The translations under genes were made by a program, and so were the position numbers. A stretch of DNA of 64,000 nt from an uncultured Dorea sp. (GTDB lineage: Bacteria > Bacillota > Clostridia > Lachnospirales > Lachnospiraceae), in assembly GCA_910579925.1 (NCBI GenBank), contig CAJTVY010000008.1:42656-106655 (forward strand), read 5' to 3'. The stretch's first letter is position 1, and every line of letters starts with the position of its first letter. This document shows positions 16,073 to 24,786 of this stretch, piece after piece. The notes under the pieces were generated by a model, which made no database searches, was not told the DNA's origin, and saw only the letters and a program-made list of their open reading frames with translations.

Positions 16073-16102
16073 TTGACAAGCCTTGCCTGGATGTGGTATA
16101 GT
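16073..16102 (+). promoter_or_regulatory. Promoter for rpoB-rpoC
   Basis: TTGACA (16073-16078) and TATAGT (16097-16102) are spaced by 18 bp, leaving a leader of about 115 nt before rpoB. Between rplL and rpoB (15844-16225) I see a terminator, the palindrome at 15945 and this promoter. Confidence 0.75.
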
Positions 16103-16225
16103 AAAAAATGCACTATTGTGGAAAGTTCTGCCATAATATCGCATGGAGGCAGTGGGGAATGCGCTGTTTCCAATGGTTTTACAATATTGTTTTCCAAAAA
16201 ATTGTGAGGAGAGTGAAACGTCAAT

Positions 16226-19200
16226 ATGGAGAAAAACAGAATTCGTCCCATTAAAAGCGGAAAAAGTTCACGCATGAGCTATTCCAGACAGAAAGAAGTT
16301 CTTCAGATGCCGAATTTGATTGAAGTCCAGAAGGATTCCTACCAGTGGTTCCTGGATGAAGGGCTGAACGAAGTATTTGATGACATTTCCCCGATTACCG
16401 ATTACAGCGGTCATCTGAGCCTGGAATTTGTTGACTTTACTTTGTGTGAGAAAGACGTGAAATACACGATTGAAGAGTGTAAAGAACGTGATGCCACCTA
16501 TGCGGCGCCACTTAAGGTACGGGTAAGACTTCATAACAAAGAGACAGATGAGATCAACGAGCACGAGATATTCATGGGTGATCTGCCGTTGATGACGAGT
16601 ACGGGTACGTTCGTAATCAACGGGGCGGAGCGTGTAATTGTAAGCCAGCTGGTGCGTTCGCCTGGCATCTATTATGCAATTGCTCATGACAAATTGGGCA
16701 AGAAACTGTATTCCTCCACAGTGATTCCGAACAGGGGCGCATGGCTGGAATATGAGACGGACTCCAATGACGTTTTTAGTGTACGTGTAGATAGAACGAG
16801 AAAGGTGCCGATTACGGTATTAGTCCGTGCTTTGGGAATCGGAACCAATCCAGAGATTATAGAATTGTTCGGCGAGGAGCCGAAGATCATGGCCAGTTTC
16901 GAGAAAGATGCCGCCACCAATTACCAGGAAGGTCTTTTGGAATTATATAAGAAGATCCGTCCGGGTGAACCTCTTGCGGTGGACAGCGCAGAGAGCCTGA
17001 TCACCAGTATGTTTTTCGATCCGAGACGTTATGACCTGGCGAAGGTAGGAAGATATAAGTTTAATAAGAAGCTCTCCATGAAGAATCGTATCACGGGACA
17101 GGTACTCGCCCGGGATGTGGTCAGCCCGATCACAGGGGAAGTCATTGCCGAGGCGGGTAAAAAGGTAACAAGGGAAATGGCAGACCAGATCCAGAACTCG
17201 GCTGTTCCGTATGTGTGGATTGACCGGCCGGAGGAGGAGCGCAGCATTAAGGTGCTCTCCAATATGATGGTAGACCTGGAGGCTGTGGTAGAGATAGACC
17301 CGAAGGAAGTAGGGGTTACAGAGCAGGTGTATTATCCGGTTCTTGAGGGGATCCTTGAGGAGACGGGCGGCGATATTGACGAACTGAAAGATGCTATCCG
17401 CCGGGATATTCATGATCTGATACCGAAGCATATTACGAAAGAGGACATTATTGCGTCCATTAATTATAATATCCATCTGGAGTATGGACTGGGCAATGAC
17501 GACGACATTGACCACCTGGGCAACCGTCGAATCCGTTCTGTGGGTGAACTTCTGCAGAACCAGTACCGGATTGGTCTTTCCAGACTGGAGAGAGTGGTGC
17601 GTGAGAGAATGACCACCCAGGATCTGGAAGGGATTTCTCCCCAGTCTCTGATTAATATTAAGCCTGTGACTGCTGCTGTGAAGGAATTCTTCGGTTCCTC
17701 CCAGTTGTCACAGTTCATGGATCAGAACAACCCATTGGGCGAGCTGACCCATAAGAGACGTCTGTCAGCGCTTGGACCAGGCGGTCTGTCCCGTGATCGC
17801 GCGGGATTTGAGGTGCGGGACGTTCATTATTCACATTATGGAAGAATGTGTCCGATCGAGACGCCTGAAGGTCCTAACATTGGTCTGATTAACTCTCTTG
17901 CGACCTATGCAAGGATTAACCAGTATGGGTTTATTGAGGCTCCATACCGCAGGATTGACCGCAGCGACCCGGCTAATCCGGTCGTTACGGAGGAAGTTGT
18001 CTATATGACGGCGGATGAAGAGGATAATTACCATGTGGCCCAGGCTAACGAGGCGCTGGATGAGGAAGGGCATTTTATCCGCAGGAATGTATCTGGACGT
18101 TATCGGGAAGAGACCCAGGAATATGAGAGGCGTATGTTCGATTACATGGATGTTTCGCCAAAGATGGTGTTCTCTGTTGCGACGGCGCTGATTCCCTTCC
18201 TGGAGAATGACGATGCCAACCGTGCGCTGATGGGATCCAACATGCAGCGTCAGGCGGTGCCGCTTCTGATGACAGAGGCTCCTGTGGTGGGAACCGGTAT
18301 GGAGGAGAAGTCTGCGGTGGATTCCGGCGTGTGTGTGATCGCCGAGAAGGGCGGCGTGGTAGAGCGCGCTACGTCTACGGAGATCACGATCCGTCAGGCA
18401 GACGGCAACCTTAAGAGATATAAACTGACAAAGTTCTTAAGAAGTAACCAGAGCAACTGCTATAACCAGAGACCCATTGTGTTCAAGGGTGACAAGGTGG
18501 AGGCAGGCGACGTGATTGCAGACGGACCGTCCACGTCTAACGGCGAGATGGCCCTTGGAAAGAACCCGTTGATCGGATTCATGACCTGGGAAGGCTACAA
18601 TTACGAGGATGCCGTTCTGTTGAGCGAGAGGCTGGTGCAGGAGGATGTATATACATCCGTTCATATAGAAGAGTACGAGGCGGAAGCCCGTGATACGAAG
18701 CTGGGACCGGAAGAGGTTACGCGCGACATTCCGGGTGTGGGCGACGACGCCCTCAAGAATCTGGATGAGAGAGGAATCATCCGAATTGGCGCGGAAGTGC
18801 GTGCAGGAGATATCCTGGTGGGAAAAGTTACTCCAAAAGGCGAGACGGAACTGACGGCGGAAGAGCGTCTGCTTAGGGCGATCTTTGGCGAGAAGGCCCG
18901 GGAAGTAAGGGATACGTCATTGAAAGTGCCTCATGGAGAGTACGGTATTGTCGTGGATGCGAAGGTATTTACCCGCGACAATGGCGACGAACTGTCCCCG
19001 GGCGTAAACCAGGCGGTTCGGATCTACATTGCGCAGAAGAGGAAGATTTCCGTCGGTGACAAGATGGCGGGACGTCACGGTAACAAGGGTGTTGTTTCCC
19101 GTGTGCTTCCGGTGGAAGACATGCCGTTTCTGCCAAACGGACGCCCGTTAGATATCGTGCTGAATCCTCTGGGCGTGCCTTCCCGTATGAACATCGGGCA

Positions 19201-20095
19201 GGTACTTGAGATTCATCTGTCCCTGGCTTCAAGAGCATTGGGATTCAATATTGCAACGCCGGTATTTGACGGCGCAGATGAGAATGATATTATGGATACT
19301 CTTGATCTGGCGAATGATTACGTGAATCTGAGCTGGGAAGAGTTTGAAGCGAAACATAAAGAAGAGTTACTTCCAGAAGTTATGCAGTATCTGTCTGACA
19401 ACAGGGATCACAGAGAACTGTGGAAGGGCGTTCCTATTTCCAGAGACGGAAAGGTGCGCCTGCGTGACGGACGTACGGGAGAGTATTTTGACAGCCCGGT
19501 TACTATCGGCCACATGCATTATCTTAAGCTGCATCATCTGGTTGACGATAAGATTCACGCCCGTTCAACAGGACCTTATTCGCTTGTAACACAGCAGCCG
19601 TTAGGCGGTAAGGCACAGTTCGGCGGACAGCGTTTCGGAGAGATGGAGGTATGGGCGCTGGAGGCATACGGCGCGTCCTATACTCTGCAGGAGATTCTGA
19701 CGGTTAAGTCTGACGACGTAGTCGGACGTGTGAAGACCTATGAGGCGATCATTAAGGGCGAGAACATTCCGGAGCCAGGTATTCCGGAGTCCTTCAAGGT
19801 ATTGCTGAAAGAACTTCAGTCTCTGGGGCTGGATGTGCGCGTGCTGCGCGACGATAATACTGAGGTTGAGATTATAGAGACGGCGGATATGGGAGAGACT
19901 GATTTCCGCTCGCTGATCGAAGGAGACAGGAAATATCATCAAGACGATGACCTTGGGGAACACGGGTATACCGAACAGGAATTCCAGGGAGAGGAACTGA
20001 TTGATGTTGAGGAGGAACCGGAAGAGGAAGAATTTGATGATATGGAATATGATTCAGATGATGAGTATTATGATGATCTGTCGGATATTGAATAG
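16226..20095 (+). CDS. rpoB: DNA-directed RNA polymerase subunit beta
   Basis: A 1289-residue beta subunit. The rifampicin-binding cluster is wild-type-like (SSQLSQFMDQNNPLGELTHK, RRLSALGPGGLSRDR), so no resistance substitution is apparent. The C-terminal half has the conserved GDKMAGRHGNKGVVS and GGKAQFGGQRFGEMEVWALEAYGA. After the conserved end there is a strongly acidic tail of about 50 residues rich in Glu, Asp and Tyr. The start at ATG 16226 follows GAGGAGAG at a slightly long spacing. rpoC follows after 14 bp. Confidence 0.97.
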   Translation: MEKNRIRPIKSGKSSRMSYSRQKEVLQMPNLIEVQKDSYQWFLDEGLNEVFDDISPITDYSGHLSLEFVDFTLCEKDVKYTIEECKERDATYAAPLKVRVRLHNKETDEINEHEIFMGDLPLMTSTGTFVINGAERVIVSQLVRSPGIYYAIAHDKLGKKLYSSTVIPNRGAWLEYETDSNDVFSVRVDRTRKVPITVLVRALGIGTNPEIIELFGEEPKIMASFEKDAATNYQEGLLELYKKIRPGEPLAVDSAESLITSMFFDPRRYDLAKVGRYKFNKKLSMKNRITGQVLARDVVSPITGEVIAEAGKKVTREMADQIQNSAVPYVWIDRPEEERSIKVLSNMMVDLEAVVEIDPKEVGVTEQVYYPVLEGILEETGGDIDELKDAIRRDIHDLIPKHITKEDIIASINYNIHLEYGLGNDDDIDHLGNRRIRSVGELLQNQYRIGLSRLERVVRERMTTQDLEGISPQSLINIKPVTAAVKEFFGSSQLSQFMDQNNPLGELTHKRRLSALGPGGLSRDRAGFEVRDVHYSHYGRMCPIETPEGPNIGLINSLATYARINQYGFIEAPYRRIDRSDPANPVVTEEVVYMTADEEDNYHVAQANEALDEEGHFIRRNVSGRYREETQEYERRMFDYMDVSPKMVFSVATALIPFLENDDANRALMGSNMQRQAVPLLMTEAPVVGTGMEEKSAVDSGVCVIAEKGGVVERATSTEITIRQADGNLKRYKLTKFLRSNQSNCYNQRPIVFKGDKVEAGDVIADGPSTSNGEMALGKNPLIGFMTWEGYNYEDAVLLSERLVQEDVYTSVHIEEYEAEARDTKLGPEEVTRDIPGVGDDALKNLDERGIIRIGAEVRAGDILVGKVTPKGETELTAEERLLRAIFGEKAREVRDTSLKVPHGEYGIVVDAKVFTRDNGDELSPGVNQAVRIYIAQKRKISVGDKMAGRHGNKGVVSRVLPVEDMPFLPNGRPLDIVLNPLGVPSRMNIGQVLEIHLSLASRALGFNIATPVFDGADENDIMDTLDLANDYVNLSWEEFEAKHKEELLPEVMQYLSDNRDHRELWKGVPISRDGKVRLRDGRTGEYFDSPVTIGHMHYLKLHHLVDDKIHARSTGPYSLVTQQPLGGKAQFGGQRFGEMEVWALEAYGASYTLQEILTVKSDDVVGRVKTYEAIIKGENIPEPGIPESFKVLLKELQSLGLDVRVLRDDNTEVEIIETADMGETDFRSLIEGDRKYHQDDDLGEHGYTEQEFQGEELIDVEEEPEEEEFDDMEYDSDDEYYDDLSDIE

Positions 20096-20109
20096 GAAGG
20101 GGTGCCAGT

Positions 20110-23100
20110 ATGCCGGAAAACAATAAGGAACAAGCGTATCAGCCAATGACATTCGATGCAATCAAGATTGGTCTGGCGTCGCCGGAGAAGATTCTGGAAT
20201 GGTCCAGGGGAGAAGTGACGAAACCGGAGACGATCAATTACCGTACGCTGAAGCCGGAGAAGGACGGATTGTTCTGTGAGAGGATCTTCGGGCCAAGCAA
20301 AGACTGGGAGTGTCATTGCGGCAAGTATAAGAAGATTCGTTATAAAGGCGTGGTCTGCGACCGCTGTGGTGTAGAAGTTACGAAGTCAAGCGTGCGTCGT
20401 GAGCGTATGGGGCATATTGCCCTGGCCGCTCCTGTGTCTCATATCTGGTATTTTAAAGGAATCCCAAGCCGGATGGGACTGATCCTGGATCTGTCGCCAA
20501 GGACGCTTGAGAAGGTGTTGTATTTCGCATCTTATATCGTGCTGGACAGAGGAGAAAGTGATCTGCAGTATAAGCAGGTACTCTCAGAGCAGGAATATCA
20601 GGAGGCCAGAGAGAAATGGGGTTACGGCTTCCGCGTGGGGATGGGGGCAGAGTCTATTCAGGAACTTCTGCAGTCTATTGACCTGGATAAAGATTACGAG
20701 GAATTACAGGAAGGTTTAAAAGGCGCAACAGGACAGAAGCGCGCGAGGATCGTGAAGCGTCTGGAGGTTGTGGAGGCTTTTCGTGAATCGGGAAATAAAC
20801 CGGAGTGGATGATCATGACTGCAATCCCGGTCATCCCGCCTGACTTACGTCCCATGGTGCAGCTGGACGGCGGGCGTTTTGCCACGTCGGACTTAAATGA
20901 CCTGTACCGTAGGATCATCAATCGGAATAATCGTCTGAAACGTCTGCTGGAGCTTGGCGCGCCGGACATTATTGTAAGAAATGAAAAGAGAATGTTACAG
21001 GAGGCGGTGGATGCACTGATCGACAACGGCCGACGCGGCCGTCCGGTCACAGGGCCAGGCAACAGGGCGCTTAAGTCTCTGTCTGACATGCTGAAAGGTA
21101 AGTCCGGCCGTTTCCGTCAGAATCTGCTCGGAAAACGTGTGGATTACTCTGGACGTTCCGTTATCGTAGTAGGACCGGAACTTAAGATTTATCAGTGCGG
21201 TCTGCCTAAAGAGATGGCAATCGAGCTGTTTAAGCCTTTCGTTATGAAGGAACTGGTGCAGAACGGAACTGCTCATAATATTAAGAATGCAAAGAAGATG
21301 GTGGAGAGGGTACAGCCGGAAGTGTGGGACGTACTGGAAGACGTTATCAAGGAGCATCCGGTTATGCTGAACCGAGCCCCTACGCTCCACAGGCTTGGAA
21401 TCCAGGCATTTGAGCCGATCCTGGTAGAAGGTAAGGCGATCAAGCTGCATCCATTGGTATGTACTGCTTACAATGCGGACTTTGACGGGGACCAGATGGC
21501 GGTGCATCTGCCTCTGTCCGTGGAGGCACAGGCTGAATGCCGTTTCCTTCTGCTGTCGCCGAATAACCTGCTGAAACCGTCAGACGGCGGACCTGTTGCG
21601 GTTCCGTCCCAGGATATGGTTCTTGGTATTTATTACCTGACCCAGGAAAGGCCGGGGGCAAAAGGAGAGGGCAAGTTCTTCAAGAATGTAAACGAGGCGA
21701 TCCTTGCCTATGAAAACGAGGCGATTACTCTGCATTCCCGTATCAAGGTACGTGTGAAGAAGAAGATGCCGGACGGTACGATAAAGAGCGGCAATATCGA
21801 ATCCACTCTTGGACGTTTCCTGTTTAATGAGATTATTCCTCAGGATCTTGGATTCGTAGATCGTGAAGCAGATGGGAATGACCTTCTGCTGGAAGTGGAT
21901 TTCCACGTTGGTAAGAAACAGTTAAAGCAGATCCTTGAGAAGGTTATTAATACCCATGGTTCTACCGCTACGGCTGAGGTTCTTGATGCAGTCAAGTCTA
22001 TTGGATATAAATATTCCACAAGGGCGGCCATGACCGTTTCGATTTCGGATATGACGGTGCCGCCGCAAAAGCCGGAGATGATCAAACAGGCGCAGGATAC
22101 GGTTGATAAGATTACCAAGAACTTCAAGCGTGGTCTGATTACAGAGGAAGAGCGTTACAAAGAGGTTGTAGAGACCTGGAAGGCAACTGACGATGCGCTG
22201 ACAGAAGCGCTGTTATCAGGGCTTGATAAATACAATAACATTTTTATGATGGCGGATTCCGGCGCCCGAGGTTCCGACAAGCAGATCAAACAGCTTGCAG
22301 GTATGCGCGGACTGATGGCGGATACGACCGGACGTACCATCGAGCTTCCGATTAAGTCCAATTTCCGTGAAGGTCTGGATGTACTGGAATATTTCATGTC
22401 TGCCCATGGCGCGCGGAAAGGTCTGTCTGATACGGCGCTGCGTACCGCTGACTCGGGATATCTGACCAGGCGTCTGGTTGACGTGTCTCAGGAACTGATT
22501 ATCCATGAGGTGGACTGCGTAGAGAAGGGAGCCGAGCTTCCGGGTATGTATGTCAAGGCTTTTATGGATGGCAATGAAGAGATCGAGAGTCTGCAGGAGC
22601 GTATTACGGGACGCTATCTGTGTGAGAATATTGTAGACAAGGATGGCAATATCCTTGTGAAAGCGAATCATATGGTGACGCCGAAGCGTGCGGAACTGAT
22701 TATGAAGAAGGGTGTGGATGAGAACGGCGGAACGCTGACACAGGTGAAGATCCGTACAATTCTGACCTGTAAGTCTCATAACGGCGTCTGTGCGAAGTGT
22801 TACGGAGCCAACATGGCTACCGGCGAGCCGGTACAGGTGGGTGAAGCCGTCGGTATTATTGCGGCTCAGTCTATTGGAGAGCCTGGTACGCAGCTTACCA
22901 TGCGTACGTTCCATACGGGCGGCGTTGCGGGCGACGATATCACACAGGGTCTTCCGCGTGTCGAGGAGCTTTTTGAGGCGAGAAAGCCGAAAGGACTTGC
23001 AATTATCACGGAGTTTGCCGGAACAGCCAATATCCATGATACAAAGAAGAAACGGGAAATCATTGTGACGAATAATGAGACCGGCGAGGCGAAAGCTTAT

Positions 23101-23853
23101 CTGATTCCCTACGGTTCAAGGATCAAGATTCAGGACGGCGCAGTGTTAGAGGCCGGAGACGAGCTGACAGAAGGTAGCGTGAATCCCCATGATATCCTGA
23201 AGATTAAAGGACTTCGCGCTGTGCAGGATTATATGATCCAGGAAGTACAGAGGGTGTATCGACTGCAGGGTGTTGAGATTAACGATAAGCATATAGAGGT
23301 CATTGTGCGTCAGATGCTGAAGAAGGTCCGCGTAGAAGAAGCCGGAGACAGCGAGTTCCTGCCGGGCACCAATGTAGACAGACTGGAATTTGAGGATGTG
23401 AATGCAGCCTTAGAGAGGGAAGATCTGGTTCCGGCTCTGGGCGAGCAGATCATGCTTGGTATTACAAAGGCTTCCCTGGCTACCAATTCCTTCCTGTCGG
23501 CGGCATCTTTCCAGGAGACAACCAAGGTTCTTACCGAGGCTGCCATTAAGGGCAAGGTGGATCCGCTGATTGGTCTGAAGGAGAATGTTATTATCGGTAA
23601 GCATATACCGGCTGGTACGGGTATGCGCAAATACCGCGATATCAGACTGGACAGTGACAGAGAACTTGAGGATGAACTTATACTGGACGAGGAACTTGAG
23701 GATGAATTTGCAGAAGGTGAAGAGACGGATGTAGAAGAACTCGAGGATGAGTCTGGACTGGGATATGAAGATTCAGACGATGAAGATGGGATGAGTTCAG
23801 AGGATGAGGCAGATCTTGCAGAAGAAGAGGCTTTTGAGGAATTGATAGAATAA
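20110..23853 (+). CDS. rpoC: DNA-directed RNA polymerase subunit beta-prime
   Basis: A 1247-residue beta-prime subunit. The N-terminal zinc ribbon (CHCGKYKKIRYKGVVCDRCG), the catalytic NADFDGDQMAVH and the trigger-loop region QSIGEPGTQLTMRTFHTGG are all intact. The second zinc site is visible as CKSHNGVCAKCYG with an upstream Cys. As in rpoB, the conserved sequence is followed by an acidic tail, about 60 residues of mostly Glu and Asp. A strong terminator ends the operon. Confidence 0.97.
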   Translation: MPENNKEQAYQPMTFDAIKIGLASPEKILEWSRGEVTKPETINYRTLKPEKDGLFCERIFGPSKDWECHCGKYKKIRYKGVVCDRCGVEVTKSSVRRERMGHIALAAPVSHIWYFKGIPSRMGLILDLSPRTLEKVLYFASYIVLDRGESDLQYKQVLSEQEYQEAREKWGYGFRVGMGAESIQELLQSIDLDKDYEELQEGLKGATGQKRARIVKRLEVVEAFRESGNKPEWMIMTAIPVIPPDLRPMVQLDGGRFATSDLNDLYRRIINRNNRLKRLLELGAPDIIVRNEKRMLQEAVDALIDNGRRGRPVTGPGNRALKSLSDMLKGKSGRFRQNLLGKRVDYSGRSVIVVGPELKIYQCGLPKEMAIELFKPFVMKELVQNGTAHNIKNAKKMVERVQPEVWDVLEDVIKEHPVMLNRAPTLHRLGIQAFEPILVEGKAIKLHPLVCTAYNADFDGDQMAVHLPLSVEAQAECRFLLLSPNNLLKPSDGGPVAVPSQDMVLGIYYLTQERPGAKGEGKFFKNVNEAILAYENEAITLHSRIKVRVKKKMPDGTIKSGNIESTLGRFLFNEIIPQDLGFVDREADGNDLLLEVDFHVGKKQLKQILEKVINTHGSTATAEVLDAVKSIGYKYSTRAAMTVSISDMTVPPQKPEMIKQAQDTVDKITKNFKRGLITEEERYKEVVETWKATDDALTEALLSGLDKYNNIFMMADSGARGSDKQIKQLAGMRGLMADTTGRTIELPIKSNFREGLDVLEYFMSAHGARKGLSDTALRTADSGYLTRRLVDVSQELIIHEVDCVEKGAELPGMYVKAFMDGNEEIESLQERITGRYLCENIVDKDGNILVKANHMVTPKRAELIMKKGVDENGGTLTQVKIRTILTCKSHNGVCAKCYGANMATGEPVQVGEAVGIIAAQSIGEPGTQLTMRTFHTGGVAGDDITQGLPRVEELFEARKPKGLAIITEFAGTANIHDTKKKREIIVTNNETGEAKAYLIPYGSRIKIQDGAVLEAGDELTEGSVNPHDILKIKGLRAVQDYMIQEVQRVYRLQGVEINDKHIEVIVRQMLKKVRVEEAGDSEFLPGTNVDRLEFEDVNAALEREDLVPALGEQIMLGITKASLATNSFLSAASFQETTKVLTEAAIKGKVDPLIGLKENVIIGKHIPAGTGMRKYRDIRLDSDRELEDELILDEELEDEFAEGEETDVEELEDESGLGYEDSDDEDGMSSEDEADLAEEEAFEELIE

Positions 23854-23868
23854 GAAGTATATGGTTAG

Positions 23869-23906
23869 AGAGCAGTAGATCTAAGGGGTTTACTGCTCTT
23901 TTTTTT
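23869..23906 (+). terminator. Rho-independent terminator after rpoC
   Basis: AGAGCAGTA (23869-23877) pairs perfectly with TACTGCTCT (23891-23899), followed by a run of Ts to 23906. Confidence 0.92.
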
Positions 23907-23937
23907 GCTTGCTTATTGAGAAAAAAACATCAATAAT

Positions 23938-23995
23938 GTTATTGACAATCAATATCATTTGGAATACAATACCATTGTAAATGATAATCAATATC
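23938..23995 (+). promoter_or_regulatory. Fur-regulated promoter with two Fur boxes (feo operon)
   Basis: TTGACA (23942-23947) and TACAAT (23965-23970) have a 17-bp spacer. A Fur-box-like 19-mer covers the -35 (23938-23956, about 15 of 19 matches to GATAATGATAATCATTATC). A better one lies just downstream of the -10 (23977-23995, about 16 of 19). Binding of Fur at both would occlude polymerase, giving iron repression of the operon. Confidence 0.8.
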
Positions 23996-24014
23996 ATCAG
24001 TAGCGAGGTAAGAT

Positions 24015-24257
24015 ATGAGCCGGGAAGAGAAAGCGGAAGACGTAATCCGGAAAATGAAAGAAAATGGGCACAGGATCACAACGCAAAGAAAACTGCTGAT
24101 ACAGATTATTCTGGAAAATGAATACTCTTCCTGTAAAGAAATTTATTTTGCTGCAAAGAAAAAGGACCAGAAGGTAGGAAAGGCCACTGTCTACCGGATG
24201 GTACGGTTATTGGAAGATATGGAACTGATACATAAGGAAATGGTTTTGCGATTATGA
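24015..24257 (+). CDS. Truncated Fur-family protein (DNA-binding domain only)
   Basis: An 80-residue protein matching the N-terminal winged helix of Fur: GHRITTQRKLLIQIILEN, then SSCKEIYFAAKKKDQKVGKATVYRMVRLLEDMELIHK. It ends in LRL right after the wing. The C-terminal metal-binding and dimerisation domain (His/Cys-rich, about 65 residues) is absent, and no trace of it follows: feoA begins 13 bp later. It might be a genuine short regulator or a decayed gene. It leads the iron operon and sits under two Fur boxes, so feedback on the operon is plausible. DNA-binding ability without dimerisation is uncertain. Confidence 0.75.
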   Translation: MSREEKAEDVIRKMKENGHRITTQRKLLIQIILENEYSSCKEIYFAAKKKDQKVGKATVYRMVRLLEDMELIHKEMVLRL

Positions 24258-24270
24258 AGGAGGGATTATG

Positions 24271-24480
24271 ATGCCGTTAACGATGCTGAATTCTGGCGAG
24301 GATGCCGCAATAAAGAGGGTCCTTGGAAAGGAAGAGTCGAGAAGATTCCTTGAGAATCTGGGATTTACCGTGGGGGAGAAGATTAAGATTGTATCGAGTA
24401 ATGGCGGGAATGTCATTGTTCAAGTGAAGGATTCCCGAGTTGCGGTGAGCAGGGGAGCTGCAAATAAGATAATGGTATAA
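24271..24480 (+). CDS. feoA: FeoA family protein, first copy
   Basis: A 69-residue SH3-like FeoA protein, a small cytoplasmic partner of the ferrous iron transporter FeoB. The pattern RRFLENLGFTVGEKIKIVSSNGGNVIVQVKDSRVAVSRGAA is typical. ATG 24271 sits 7 nt after GAGG; ATG 24268 is an alternative. It is followed by a second, different feoA, and such tandem feoA genes are common in clostridia. Confidence 0.9.
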   Translation: MPLTMLNSGEDAAIKRVLGKEESRRFLENLGFTVGEKIKIVSSNGGNVIVQVKDSRVAVSRGAANKIMV

Positions 24481-24495
24481 GTAGGAGGAATGGTA

Positions 24496-24717
24496 ATGCT
24501 TACGTTAAGGGATGTAAAATGTAATCAGAATGCAGTGGTTGTGAAATTGCATGGAGAGGGAGCTACAAAACGTAGAATTATGGATATGGGTATTACGAAG
24601 GGAACGCCGGTCTATGTCAGGAAGGTCGCTCCCTTTGGAGATCCGGTAGAGGTGACTGTCCGGGGATATGAACTATCGCTGAGGAAAGCAGATGCGCAGA
24701 TGATCGAAGTACAGTGA
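24496..24717 (+). CDS. feoA: FeoA family protein, second copy
   Basis: A 73-residue FeoA with the classic KRRIMDMGITKGTPVYVRKVAPFGDPVEVTVRGYELSLRKADA pattern. ATG 24496 is chosen because GGAGG lies 7 nt upstream; the in-frame ATG at 24490 almost touches that site. This copy is closer to standard FeoA than the first and lies directly before feoB. Confidence 0.92.
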   Translation: MLTLRDVKCNQNAVVVKLHGEGATKRRIMDMGITKGTPVYVRKVAPFGDPVEVTVRGYELSLRKADAQMIEVQ

Positions 24718-24786
24718 GCGGGCAGACCGTTGTACATAAGATTAATCTGCATGCGAATTGATTAAAAAGGATTAGGAGGCAGGAAA

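Noticed and set aside
17700..17830. Possible rifampicin-resistance change in rpoB
   Set aside because: The cluster I sequence SQLSQFMDQNNPLGELTHKR is the ordinary susceptible form.
22216..23037. Long minus-strand open frame (273 codons) opposite rpoC
   Set aside because: It lies wholly inside the conserved rpoC coding sequence, has no ribosome-binding site and no recognisable family; it is a shadow of rpoC codon usage.
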